In this document: piece by piece, positions 42,667 through 54,236 of the stretch
Layout of the letters: each line of letters begins with the position of its first letter
Position numbering within the stretch: position 1 is the stretch's first letter
NCBI RefSeq assembly: GCF_947623445.1
Contig: NC_135248.1
Location: 1,488,001 to 1,552,000, forward strand
Length of the DNA: 64,000 nt
Direction: 5' to 3'
Source of the DNA: Clavelina lepadiformis
Taxonomy: Eukaryota > Chordata > Ascidiacea > Aplousobranchia > Clavelinidae
The notes under the pieces: generated by a model
What the model was told of the DNA's origin: nothing
The model's input: only the letters and a program-made list of their open reading frames with translations
The model's database searches: none
Position numbers and translations under genes: made by a program

Positions 42667-45548
42667 ATGCATTCCAATCAAAAACTATTCATGTTCAAAG
42701 TGGTTGCTGTGGTTATCGTCACTCTCACTATGGCAACCAATTTCGGGCTTCTATCGATGACGTGTAAGTGTTTGTTTTAATACCTGGGATTTTTCAGCAT
42801 TTAATGAGTGTTTATGTCCAAAACGTTTGTAATCTCGGTACATTGTCAGTAATTGCACTGTTTTTTTTATAAACAACTTGGAAGACATGCAAAGGCGTCA
42901 TGTCAAACTTTATCAAGCTAGCTAAAAGTTTTTGGGAAGTTCTTAAAACAAAAAATGTCTTTAAATACGCTTCACTGTAAACCATTTTTGTAGTTGATGT
43001 TTGGGTTTCATATCATGTGCTTGAATTACAATGCTGGGAATGCTTTAAAGCTTCAAGTTTTTTGTTTTACAGCCCTGGTCGTTCCAAAGAGCCTTGGGAA
43101 ATCCTCCATGATATGTGAATCAGACTTGACGGAAACAAGCATTAACGGTACCAGGACAACAAACGCCACGTTTGGGTTGGCAACTGTAAATGTGTCGTCT
43201 GCACAGCAAGTTGTCACGCCACGAAGTTTAAAGGAAGCTGAAAAAGATTTTCCTTTATTTGAAAACCTCAACAAAGCCACCATTTATGCTACTAGATCGA
43301 TATTTCAAGCTTATTCCAGCGTTGCCATAGGTCCAATCATCGACAGATTCGGGCACAAGGTTGCCATGTATGCTGGAACCGGATTTCTCTTCATAACTGC
43401 AATAGGTCGGTTACTTTTACCATTCTGCAGTAGTCTATATTTTTACATATATGAAGTTCAATCACTCAGATCAACTCAACACTTTTTCAAACTCATTTTT
43501 TACTTTTGCATAACTCAGACAAATCTACAACAACGCTTTTGTTTAATTGGGGGCAAAATTTAATTTGTTCGGTTCAGGGTAAAGATTAGTTTAGTCATAT
43601 TAGAATGAGTCAGTGACTCGTTCTTCAAAGTATAAGCTTTGGTACAACATTCTCTGACGTCTAATCCAGTTAACACTGTTAGATTTGTCTTGGTCTAACA
43701 TCGGTTCTTTTCATGTGGATTCATTTGTACTGGTCTGCATTGGCGACGTTTTTATGAAGAAGCAGAAGAAAAAAATCATTTAATATTGTTTCAATTGAAC
43801 TAAAAACGTTCATTTTAGGATTTGGCCTGGGCCAGAGTTACCCTGCTCTTCTTGTATCGGCCACTATACATGGCATTGGGTCTTCATGTGTTACGGTAGG
43901 CGGGATGACTATGCTGGCGAAGACCTTCAACAACAATGAAGAACGAGGAAAAATATTTGGGCTGACTATCGGGCATATCGACTATCTGACTATTTGGGCA
44001 TCGGTAGCAGCTTCCATATCAGGTGGATACTGTTCAAGGGGTGTTTGTTAAACATGACAGCATTACAATTATGTGCCTATTACTAGTTTGTTTGGTTAAC
44101 ACCGTTCAGACAACATCAACTTAGTAGAGTGTATTACATTGTTTTGAAGGCGTGCTGGCAGTCTGGAGCGTACTGGACCCTGGTAACTCTACTACAAATG
44201 CAGCCACGTTTTTCGTCATTACCGTGGCTATAACTTTGCTCGGACTCTGTCAGCTTTTCCACAATTATTTGGACACCAAAAAAGTTAAAAAGGTTAATGC
44301 ATTGATTGATATTTTGACTGTATTAGGCATGCTTGTCTCTGTGAGATCGTTAGAGAATAAATTATAATCTGTATTAGGATAAGAAACCAATCGTCGTGTG
44401 GAAATTCCCGAAACACTTCTACATGCTAGTGCTGGAAGCCCTTCTGATACTTGGATTGGTGGTAGGAGTATTGTTCGGCGGATTTTCAAGCTGGTTAACT
44501 TGTCGTTTCATGTCATTTCCCGAATTAATTTCAGGTAAAACTGCCATTATTAGCCTATATGCATTTTCATGTATAAAAAATCTCAGCTGTCTATGTTGTC
44601 TACATTACAATCGTTTTTTGTAAATAAACTTGATAAGAAATTGTGGAGGCCAATTTCCGATTAGCCAAGGATTTTGCTCCGAAAACTTTGGTTTAAAATG
44701 AGTTTAGGTTCTGATCAGTTATTTAGTTACCAATTACTAAATTGCATTAAAGCTATAGTTTCAATTACAAGCTTTAGAGACAAAATATCAAGTAGCTAAA
44801 ATTCTAAGCCAAAGTTTTTCACACAAGTGATTTTATTTTTACAATGAACTGTTTCTAGGTACCAGTAAGGTTTTTGTTTTTCTTCCTGCGTTTTTTGGGT
44901 TCCAGCTGGCAGCAAGTTTGGTCCCTTCTTCGCCCCTCTCCTGCCACTTTCTTTTCCCGTTGATGATTGCGGGAATGGCCATCATTTCTTTGGGACTGTT
45001 GGCAGTAACACTTTCATCAAGGTTTAAATGTATTTTCATTCAAAAAGGTTTAAAGATTGAAATTTTGTCTACAAATTGATAGTTTCTGAACATTTTTATC
45101 ACAAGGAACTTGCCAGAAAGGCAAAGATATCAGTTCAGACGTACCGAGATATTTTTTCTTGTTCAGCCTATTCCACATCATGATCTTTTTGTTTGCTGTT
45201 GGCTGTGGTTGTGGGTTGGTTGCCAGTTGTGTTTATCCACGCTTGGCCAGGCTGGTAGCAGTTAGTGGAATGTCAAACTACGGCACCGTATACGGATCGG
45301 CGGATGCTATCATCTGTGTTGGTTTTACTGCAGGTCACGAGCCGTAGTTATGACATAATGTGACTACTATTTACGCAGTAATGAGTAACTGTTGTTTGGT
45401 TGCAGGTATTTATGCCGCCGGTGCAGTCGTGCAGGCTTCGAGCTACGTCATATTGATGTTGCTGTCTGCTTGTGTTTGCTTGTTGTACGCCACATTTATA
45501 GTGGTCGTGATCTTCAAGGTGGAACGAATAGTTGATAAACAAATGTGA
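42667..45548 (+). CDS. SLC18-like transporter A2, 468 aa
   Basis: Eight exons: 42667-42763, 43073-43405, 43819-44022, 44150-44292, 44378-44534, 44859-45021, 45167-45333, 45406-45548. All junctions keep frame. Exon 2 has an N-glycan-rich luminal loop and GPIIDRFGHKVAMYAG; exon 3 HGIGSSCVTVGGMTMLA; exon 7 NYGTVYGSADAI. Compared with A1, exon 3 has a 27-bp in-frame insertion (GLTIGHIDYLTIWAS for GLTLAS), exon 5 one extra codon and exon 6 two fewer. The TM1 acidic residue of VMATs is Asn here too (ATNFGLL). Possible tail exons lie at 45773-45812 and 46159-46247. It lies head-to-head with C2. It looks intact. Confidence 0.85.
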
Positions 45549-45772
45549 GAAAAAATTTTGATGTAGTTTGGTATAGTTTGACGTCAAACATTTTTTGTTA
45601 GTAGTGCCTCATTAGCTCTTAGTATGACATGTGCTAACGTAGGCTACGGTCGAGGACGACAAATCCAAATAATGGTGATAAATTGCCAGTAACAACTAGC
45701 ATTGCCACTAAAATCATAAGACAAGAAATAGAAATAAATTTATAGTTGCATTTAGAACCGCGTTGTTTGAAC

Positions 45773-46247
45773 ATGAGCAAAGAAACAGGAAACGATCCCA
45801 GGCTGAAAACGGGTAAGTGGTGGCCATAGCTCATTATAATAACGTTGACGACCCATTGGCGCTGTTATCTTTATGAGATATGAATCACAACATAACATAA
45901 TGTCATGACATATCTTTACAGTTTAAGTTGAGTGTTCCATATGAATCACAACATAACAATCACGTAATGTCATGACATATCATTTCATGATAATCACATG
46001 GAAATTTTGCACAAAACTGAAATACTTCCCGAAACATAGCAAAAAAGTTGTAGTCTTTACAGTTTAAGTTGTATTTTTATTGTCCAAGGTTATAAGAATA
46101 ACAAACCTAATGTTTATATTATGCTGCAAACAGTCTAATATTGCTCGCTATCTTTCAGCGTCAACTCCAAAGTCACGACATCTGTCAGCAACGTTTAAAA
46201 ACTTGAGTAAGTTTTATTCAAGAAGCAACGAGAAGCTGAAGACATAA
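45773..46247 (+). CDS. Possible alternative C-terminal tail exons of A2
   Basis: Counterpart of the A1 tail exons: ATG 45773 to donor at 45813 (GTAAGTGG), then 46159-46247 ending TAA. A 3-bp deletion relative to A1 leaves the frame intact. The link to exon 8 is unresolved. Confidence 0.4.
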
Positions 46248-46420
46248 GTTCAAACAATGAGTCCTTGCTTCAGTTATGTATTTAACCATGTTCCTGTGCG
46301 ATAGCGTACGTTGCATGATATTGCGATTTTCCTGAAATAATTCAAAAGTTTTCGCTAATAAAAAGACATGGCAAATGATTTGGGTATGCGAGTGTGTATA
46401 AATTGTTGTTCAATTTCTAT

Positions 46421-46424
46421 TTAA
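46421..46424. repeat. TTAA target site, left
   Basis: TTAA, duplicated at 46876-46879; single copy at the unoccupied site 24039-24042 in unit 1. Confidence 0.8.
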
Positions 46425-46875
46425 GGGGTCATGACCCATTTGAAAGAGATAGGCTTTTCAATGCAAAGTACATTAAATCAAGACGCTACTGTCGCAAATT
46501 CACATCATAAACCTACACTGAATTTTGGCTTGCAACTACATCTAGGTTATGACTGTCTGCAGTCTTAATTTGGACAAAATCCATGTACTCGGTTTTCTAT
46601 AACAGCTACCTAAACTTTACAGCAAGTTTTAAACTTAAAAATTCAGCACAAATTCTCCAAAAAAGCAAAAAGTCAAACCCACAAAAAATGTACAACTTAG
46701 CCTAGACCTGCGACCAGCTACCGCCAAAATAACAACAAAACTTGTTCACAGCGACGTCACATGCGCATTGGACCGGAAAATTTCTTACTTTTTTTAATAT
46801 GACGCATTGAGTACGAACACGTAATAATCACTGTGTTGCCGGCTCAAAATTGTCTTTATATTGGGAAGTGAGCCC
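46425..46875. mobile_element. 451-bp non-autonomous TTAA element (piggyBac-like)
   Basis: Present only in unit 2. It is bounded by TTAA on both sides, with short imperfect inverted ends (GGGGTCAT... at the left, GGGCTCAC... reversed at the right). It has no reading frame. Flanking sequence is collinear with unit 1 on both sides. Confidence 0.8.
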
Positions 46876-46879
46876 TTAA

Positions 46880-47956
46880 GGATGAGTTAACAACAATGCA
46901 GTGCGATGAGATTATTGAGGTTGTGGTGAAATGCGTTACTTTAATTATGAGACGATCTTTTCTACATATTTACTCTATATTAAATTAAAAGCTTTAATAA
47001 TATAACCTGGTAGTCATGTTGCCTGAAGCAATTATATTTCACAAGATTACTCAATAAGTTAAAAATCGATCGAAAAAAGCTCTGTTATAATCTGACAATA
47101 AATCCATCAATTACGCCGAACGTATTTCTAAAAGCATAAAAACCTTTTACTTTAACGTCATTCACTTCATCTTTATTGATTACGCTTTATGTGGGTCATT
47201 CGAGTTTAACTTAAGTCGCTCACCACGTATCGTGAGATGGTCAGCGACTTAAGTAAACTGCGTAAGACTTTGCGTGTAACTAACTGCACGTAAAATAAGA
47301 CTTTTATTTTCTTCGAATGTGCAGCAAAGTTCAAAATAATTGATGCGTAACATTGAAAACCAAGTAAAATAAAACTAAAGCAATAATTCTTCTTTACTCC
47401 GTAAAAAAAGGTTATGTGCTGCTCTCCCGTGGGAAATTTTTTGATGAGATGCCTACAAGCTTGTAATCTAGAAAATAATCAATGTAGATCGACAATTTCT
47501 ATTGTTAATTACAGAAGGTCGATAAGATCTTGCCATTCAGAGAGTAACTCGGAAAAAGTCTATTCATATTCAGTTTGTTTAGCTTGCTGGTCACCAAAGT
47601 AGAAGACGAAGAAATAGTTTGTTTTCATATGACAAAGTGCTGACGAAGACAATAACAGGAAAGCGATTGTTTTGACACAAATAAACTCCAAAACTCTTGC
47701 TCCAAAAGATTTTTAAAAAGTAACGACAGTAAATGTCAAATTCTAACGCAAACGTTCAAAAATATAGTTTTCAATATTTATGAACAGTAATTTAATATTT
47801 CGTTTTCAGCTACTATTAAACTAAGTCAGTTACAATTATTTTGCTACAGAAGCTTCAACTTAAGATAACGAGGCTAAGCAAAAATTTGTTCCAACTCAGC
47901 GAATTATTAAAATGAGTTTCTAAGAAGAAGAAGGAAGTAAGAAAATATTTCAAGCA
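46880..47956. other. A2-B2 spacer
   Basis: Homologous to 24043-25087, including the palindrome near 47207-47257. No gene is supported. Confidence 0.45.
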
Positions 47957-49936
47957 ATGTTTATCGTGTATCTGCTGATGATAATCGACTACGGTCTTTT
48001 ATCGATGACATGTAGGTGCCGATTTTCAAACCTAATATTTTAATTCCTAAAGTTCTTTGTCTTCTTTCTAAAAAGTTGAAAGCATTTCTGAAACCTTTCT
48101 ATCTGGACACAGTTTTACTAAATGCAGTTGCAATTTTTACCTTAATGAACTATTAATTCTTTGATTCCTAATTTTCATTTCCTGTTTTACAGTTCAGTTT
48201 TTTCAAGCCGACTTCAGCAATACTCACTTCATCTCGAATACAGACCAACGCAACGACATTAGTTTGTCGGCAAACGCTACGTCAGAGACGACAGCTACAA
48301 ACCTGACAGCACCAATACAAGGCGTTACGCCACAAAATTTCAGAGATGATGAACATGCTATTCTAGCAACACAGAATGTCCACCCTGCTGCAATTTTCGC
48401 TGTTAAACCAGCGGTTCAGTCGGTGGTTAACCTATTATCTGGTTCATTGATTGACAGCTTCGGATACGGTGTTCCTATGTTTGTAGGAACTTTGGCCCTT
48501 CTTTTAACTGCAATAGGTTGGTTGTACTTCTTTGTTGTACAATTATCTGCTCATTCTCTTAGATTAACAGCTGTATTTTGAAACACAATGTCTGTCTTTT
48601 CTTATTTTTTGTCGATTTGTACAAACTATTGTCCACTCTGCTGTTTGAACTCATCTGTGTGATGGAAAGTTTGTTATTGACGGCTGGAAAGTTAAATTAA
48701 TCTTTTAGAAGGTGTTGATATTTCTAAGGTATTTCGTCATAACTTAAGTTTAGATAAAACAGCGTTTTGAAAACCTAACGGCTTCACATTATTTTGATAT
48801 TATAACCTACCTCTATTTTATTGGTTCGCAACGAGAAAGACATCATAAGGACAAGCTACAGAAGCAACTTTACCTTGTTTCGATTAAACTATGAAAATGT
48901 TCATTTTCAGGTTATGGATTCGGCCAGTCTTATTTTTTTCTACTTGTATCGGCCGCTCTACATGGCCTAGGATCTTCATTTGTTACGGTGGGCGGGATGA
49001 CCATGATGGCCAGGATCTTTAATGACAAGGAGGAAAGAGCAAAAACGTTCAGAACGGCTTTGTCATCCATGGCAATAGGCATGACAGGTAGATGTTGTTG
49101 AATGGATATCTTCTCTGTGTAACGTTATCTTTCAATGGAAAATGCAAACAAGTTGTGGAGTATACGAGGATAAGGTCGTTACAATTTTACATATCAATTT
49201 GTAAACTGCATAAGCATATCGACTGTCACAATGTAAATGTCATGTCTATTTCTCTTGAAGCTGGACCGGTATTCGCGAAAGGGGTGGACAGCTTTCAAGA
49301 TAAAATGATACCGTTTTTTGTATTTGCCGTTTTGATAACTGTGATCGGGTTCTGTCAAATTTTCTGCATCGGTCTAAAGATTGAAAGAGTGAGTAGGATT
49401 TTCATTGCTGATAGTTTTCTGCGTTTTTTCAAGTATGTTGATTTTCTAAGATTGGTACAAAAACTGGTCATCTGCATTAGAACAAGAAGCCAATGACCCT
49501 TTCGAAGTTACCCAATGTCAGCTGCATTCTGCTCGCTGTACAAAGTTTGATGATAACTGGATTCGTGTTAGGTGTGTTAATTGGCGGATTTCCAGACTTG
49601 TTGATGCGTCGTTTAAAACCCTCCAAATGGGAACTGGGTATGTAGTCTTAAAAGCATATTTATGCTTAAACTTTTCAGCAGTTTATTACAGTTACTCGCA
49701 TGTTTTGTGTAAATATTAAATCTATTTTCTAGTAGCTAGCAAACTTTTGCATTTAGTCAATTCTGCTACGCTTAAGATGGTGAGCTCCTTTTGTTAATAT
49801 GGGACTCGACATGTATAAAATTTGAATGATTACGTAATATGTTCTAAACTACAGTTAAGTGAACTTTAGGTTTGTTGTTAATCAAAGCAAAATAGGTACA
49901 ATAATCCTCTACCAAATGAAATGGTAATACTTACTG

Positions 49937-49979
<43 letters not shown>

Positions 49980-50811
49980 CGTGTGCTTATATACTTATAA
50001 CAGGTTTGCTGCGATTAACTAAGTAGCTTAGCAAGACACTTTATCATAAACTTAGCGTTCAAACTGGAGCACCTAAATGCCAAGCTAATGAGAGATCCAA
50101 TTTAAATCTGGTAAATAATTAATCAGCGTATTTTTATATGTAACTGTACGTAGGTGATGTTTTTTTATACGGGATTGTTGGATTCGAGTTGTCAGCCATT
50201 CTGATCCGCAAACTTCCTTTCAATAACTGGCCTTGGATAGATACAGTGATGGGAATGGTGATTCTCTTTATCGGATTAATTATGTTGACACTTTCGCCAA
50301 GGTTCAAAGTTTTTATTGAGATAAAATTGTTTGAAAAAATTACAGATTTTGTCTAGAAACTTTTGAATATTTTTTGTCGTCAGTAATTTACACGAAACAA
50401 CAAATAATTAATCAATTCCAACTTATTTCCTTTTGTCAGCTTTTTGTTCATAACTGTCCCCACAATTGGTTATGGGATTAACTTTATTACCGGTAGTATT
50501 TATCCCGACTTGCCTTCGTTGCTTGAAGCTAATCATAAATCCCATTACGGGACCGTCTTTGCACTTGCGGATTGTGGCTTCAGCATTAGTTTCGCTGCAG
50601 GTAATATTTAGTAAATGTGACGTTAAGCTATACGATTGGCTAGGCATCAATTTAAAAGTTATGTTTATTTTAAGGTCTCTTGTGTTATTGCGCAATCCTG
50701 ACCACTTCAAACTTCCACTATGTCATGTGGATGATGGGGTTTATGTGCATGGTGCACGCCACGTGTAACCTTGTGTTCTGGAATTTGAGGAAACCGCAAT
50801 CGGCAGTATAA
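47957..50811 (+). CDS. SLC18-like transporter B2, 428 aa
   Basis: Intact counterpart of B1. Exons: 47957-48011, 48193-48516, 48911-49087, 49261-49388, 49481-49637, 50154-50301, 50440-50600, 50675-50811 (TAA); phases 1,1,1,0,1,2,1. TM1 is short and keeps an acidic residue (LLMIIDYGLLSM), at the place of the TM1 Asp that binds amine in VMATs. Exon 2 has a Thr/Asn-rich luminal loop and LLSGSLIDSFGYGVPMFVG; exon 3 HGLGSSFVTVGGMTMMA. Exon 5 ends KWELG (VMAT KWQLG), and exon 7 has HYGTVFALADCG with the TM11 Asp. Of the three genes it keeps most of the VMAT charge pattern, so an organic-cation or amine substrate is a reasonable inference. A further tail exon is possible at 51112-51146. Confidence 0.87.
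49938..49985. repeat. (TA)n(TG)n microsatellite in B2 intron 5
   Basis: A run of TA dinucleotides changes to TG/CG dinucleotides. Unit 1 has lost this region. Confidence 0.9.
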
Positions 50812-51111
50812 AAAGTAAACGCGGAGAAAGGGTCTTATGCACTTTGATAAACTACTGGGTACACACTAGTATAAGCTTTGTACGGTATATACAAGGTTTG
50901 TATACACGTGCCGCTAAGGGTCAGCAACGCGATAACACTGAAATAAAGAAATATTTAACAACAGAAATAAGAAGTTGGTCGAAGGTTTTCTTGTAAAACC
51001 AAAAGTTTCTTCATACTGTCTCAGTATATGATAAATAATACATACTGCATAGTGTTGTTACTCTACTTAAGTTATGTTGCTTGCTCTGTGATATTAATCT
51101 GTGTCATTTAG

Positions 51112-51146
51112 CGGCTCCAAAAGTTCCAACAACAACGTTTAAATAA
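51112..51146 (+). CDS. Possible tail exon of B2
   Basis: After GTCATTTAG the sequence reads (G)CG GCT CCA AAA ... TTT AAA TAA, 11 residues ending TTTFK. Phase and position match the A tail exon and the exon at 58968. It may be only 3' UTR of B2. Confidence 0.3.
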
Positions 51147-52266
51147 TGATTTTTGTCGTGGAAGCTCGAAGAAAGCCGAAAATATGACATTTCAAACAAT
51201 GATTCCTTACTTCGGTGATGTGCTTAACAGTGTCCTTGTGCAATTGCATGCTTTATTTACGAACCTCCCTTGTACATGATATTGAACTGTTTGTAAAGTT
51301 AAGCAAAAGATTAAACTTTAATCGACAATATTCAAACTTTGCAAATGACTTTCGTGCAAGCGTTCCTTTGAATTTCCTGTGTCATTGGTATCATCTTACT
51401 CTGATTAATGCAAGGCTAGAAAGCAACACGCACGTCAGACAGCCTCGATATGAGTTTGCCCGGTTCCGAATAGTAGGCCTAGACTTGTGACACACGTGGT
51501 GAGGGGCCATCGCTTCGGTAGGCCCACGTGCAATCGTAAACACATCGCTTAGTAATAGATAATTGGCTGTTGTCAAAATATTAAGCAAAATATTTTAAAT
51601 GCTTGGGTCTACTTTTCAAATGGTTTGCTTGTCGATAAAATGTTTTCAACTATAGCTGTTGTCAATGTTTCACAAACACTTGGAAACCATGCAAAGTGCA
51701 TCTGAGTCCTGTCAAAAGCTTTGAACCAAATAATTTTATGGTAGTTTTCGAAACGGTTCTTCAAATCAAAGGCTGCCATCGGTATATTTAAAAGGTGCAA
51801 ATATTGTAAAGTTCTGTTTATTTTTGTTGTTGTCTGTGGAGGAAAGTAACATAAAATGCCATTCCAATGATTGCGTGATAAAAGTTAAAACAGCAACTCC
51901 AACAGCAAAAAGTGGTTGCAAAAGTATAACATTAGTTTTCGGTTTGCAGTTTGAAATTATATACTGTCCATTCATTATTGTGCCAAGGATGCGCTGTTCA
52001 AATACTTGCAGGATTCATCAATGAGCTTACTTGAAAACGTTTTGACGATACACACAAATTTTGCATTTCCACTTTTAGTGTTTTCATACAATTTCAGTTT
52101 TAATTTAAGTAATGCAGTACGACTGGAAAAATCGTCTGTAATATGCATGAGTACGTTCTACGTAGTCATGTGAGCCTACATATGAATCGTAACGTATACG
52201 TATTAGAAAAATTATTAGTTAAATTATTACAAAAATAAATTAATTATCATAAATATTCATTATAGT
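51147..52266. other. B2-D2 spacer with empty MULE site
   Basis: Near-identical to unit 1 flanking sequence. The single AACTCCAAC at about 51895-51903 is the unoccupied MULE target. No gene is supported. Confidence 0.6.
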
Positions 52267-52864
52267 ATGAATTCAATGCGGTTATTAATACAGGGATTTA
52301 AGCTAGGATTGCGAAACTCTGATCATAAGCGACTCTTGGTAAAAAAAATCAACATGATTTGGCTTGGAGAAAATAACAAAATGCCAGCTTTGCTTAACGT
52401 GCTCTGTATTTTTTTCATCAACTTCGTCCTTCTGTCAACCATGGGTAAGTGCTGATTTTCAAACCTGAGAGTTTTTTCTTAAATTTAATTCACTGTGTTG
52501 TATTTCGTTTCAATATACTGTACCACACACATCAATTTAAAATTGAACAAACATCCTGGTAATGGATTGGTTCCAATTTACGAGACTCTACTAAGTAGAG
52601 TCTACCTCATACTAAGATCAGTAAACCAATTATACATTCACCACGCTCATTCATTTTATTGGTTACATGATAAGTTGTCGATTTGATTGATTTTTCATCG
52701 AATCCATTTTATTTTCAATTTCAGTTATTCCGACCTTTCAGTGGAAAAATCACTTGGAGTTAAAACCATATGTGTACAATGCAAGCAACAACGGTATTAC
52801 AATGACCCACACCCACACCATTTACATAGATTATTGCTTTGCTATGACCTTCATTTGTTGTTGA
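52267..52864 (+). pseudogene. SLC18-like gene D2, two-exon remnant with earlier stop
   Basis: Exon 1 52267-52444 and exon 2 from 52725, nearly identical to D1 (two substitutions in the 178-bp exon 1). A TGA at 52862-52864 replaces the Trp codon of D1 and cuts the second hydrophobic segment. Confidence 0.65.
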
Positions 52865-52999
52865 ATCTGTGACATGATTACTGCAATTAGTAAACGAACT
52901 CATGAGACTTAAATGAAGAATATTAAGGACAGTGTTAATACGTCAAAATCGGTAATATTATTTTTATACGAAATCTTTTGTACCGTGTATAAATTAGGT

Positions 53000-53580
53000 G
53001 CTTAGGCGTTTCGTTCACTCTTACTCTCCTAGCAGAGTTCATTAAATGTTTATTGTAGGTGGTCCTAGCCTGCCACTGGCAAGTTACAACCAAAAAATTG
53101 GAGTCAGCCTACACCTCAAATGTTTTAAGCAGTTTTGCGTTTATGAAATTTTTTTGCGGAATTATCTTTTCATTTGTGATACCAATTATAATTGTGGAGA
53201 CAAGAGGGACGCTACAGATGGTGTAAGCTATTTCAGTTGGACAAAAACGTGTTTAGAATTTTATTCTCCCATTTTGTAAATTAATATGATAATGTTTCTT
53301 GTATGTGTTTTATAGCCTGAATTTTTACAGCTTGACGTAAAAAATTAAACAAATGATTGATTTATGAATATGTGTCACTTATTCAGCGATACACACGTCC
53401 GTAGAAGCTTCTATTTTACGCAGTAACCAAGTAATAAAGAAGCCTAAAAATCATTCAAAAATATTGTTGAAAACATTAAATATTTATTATGAAATTTCTT
53501 TTGAACATGTTAAAGCTTCTGTTTATAACGGCTGTAGTTTTCAATTGGTAACAGATGAAACTGCAAAAGTTGAACCATGA
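53000..53580 (+). pseudogene. D2 downstream remnants (C-type flank and exon 5-like piece)
   Basis: 53040-53280 repeats 31360-31610. 53396-53572 is the degenerate exon 5-like segment with more damage than at 31.7 kb. Confidence 0.5.
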
Positions 53581-53689
53581 TGTCAACGTTACGATTTACA
53601 CGATGACTGGTACATCATATATACAAAAGGCTATGTAACATAGACACAACATTAGCATATACACGAAAAGGTTTAGCAAAAATCTATTT

Positions 53690-54230
53690 TCGACATGTCT
53701 CATCCGCATCACAAATTCTCGTTACCTTTATTTATCTGAACATTGTGGACAAAGCACCTTTAAGGGTGCTGGGAAAACGGCAGTAATTATGACGTAATTC
53801 AATTCTGTGTTGTACAGTTTTGTCGTGAAGCTGAGTTCAGTTAAGTCGGATCACGGCTGTAAGCAGGCACGCTTTGAAGCCATTCTTTTCATCAATTTTT
53901 GTTTTGGTATACCCGGCTCATCCATACTCGGTACAAGAAAAGAAGTTTTATGATGAAACTGATACGTTGAATTTTCGTTGGTGGCTTCTTTGTCATTTGC
54001 CAATTAGTATTGGACTCCAGGTTGCGTTTTCGAGTCACAGTTTATACCAACAATTTGTTGGCAGACTGAATTGTAAGTAAACCCAGTTGCCTTCAGAGCC
54101 TATAGTTGTTAGTCAAACTCGATTGTTGGTTGGTTTGTCGGTTAGGTTTAGGGTGAAGTTATCAGCGGTGAAGAACATCGTTGGTGAAGGTGAAGTTATC
54201 AGCTGTGTTGTGCAGGGGCAGATTCAGTGA
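53690..54230 (-). repeat. E block II, leading partial repeat
   Basis: Head piece (GAACATTGTGGACAAAGCACC) and minus-strand tail-exon-like piece as in E block I, followed by the GEGEVISC...GQIQ frame. Truncated relative to the 2.2-kb repeats that follow. Confidence 0.6.
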
Positions 54231-54236
54231 AAATTA

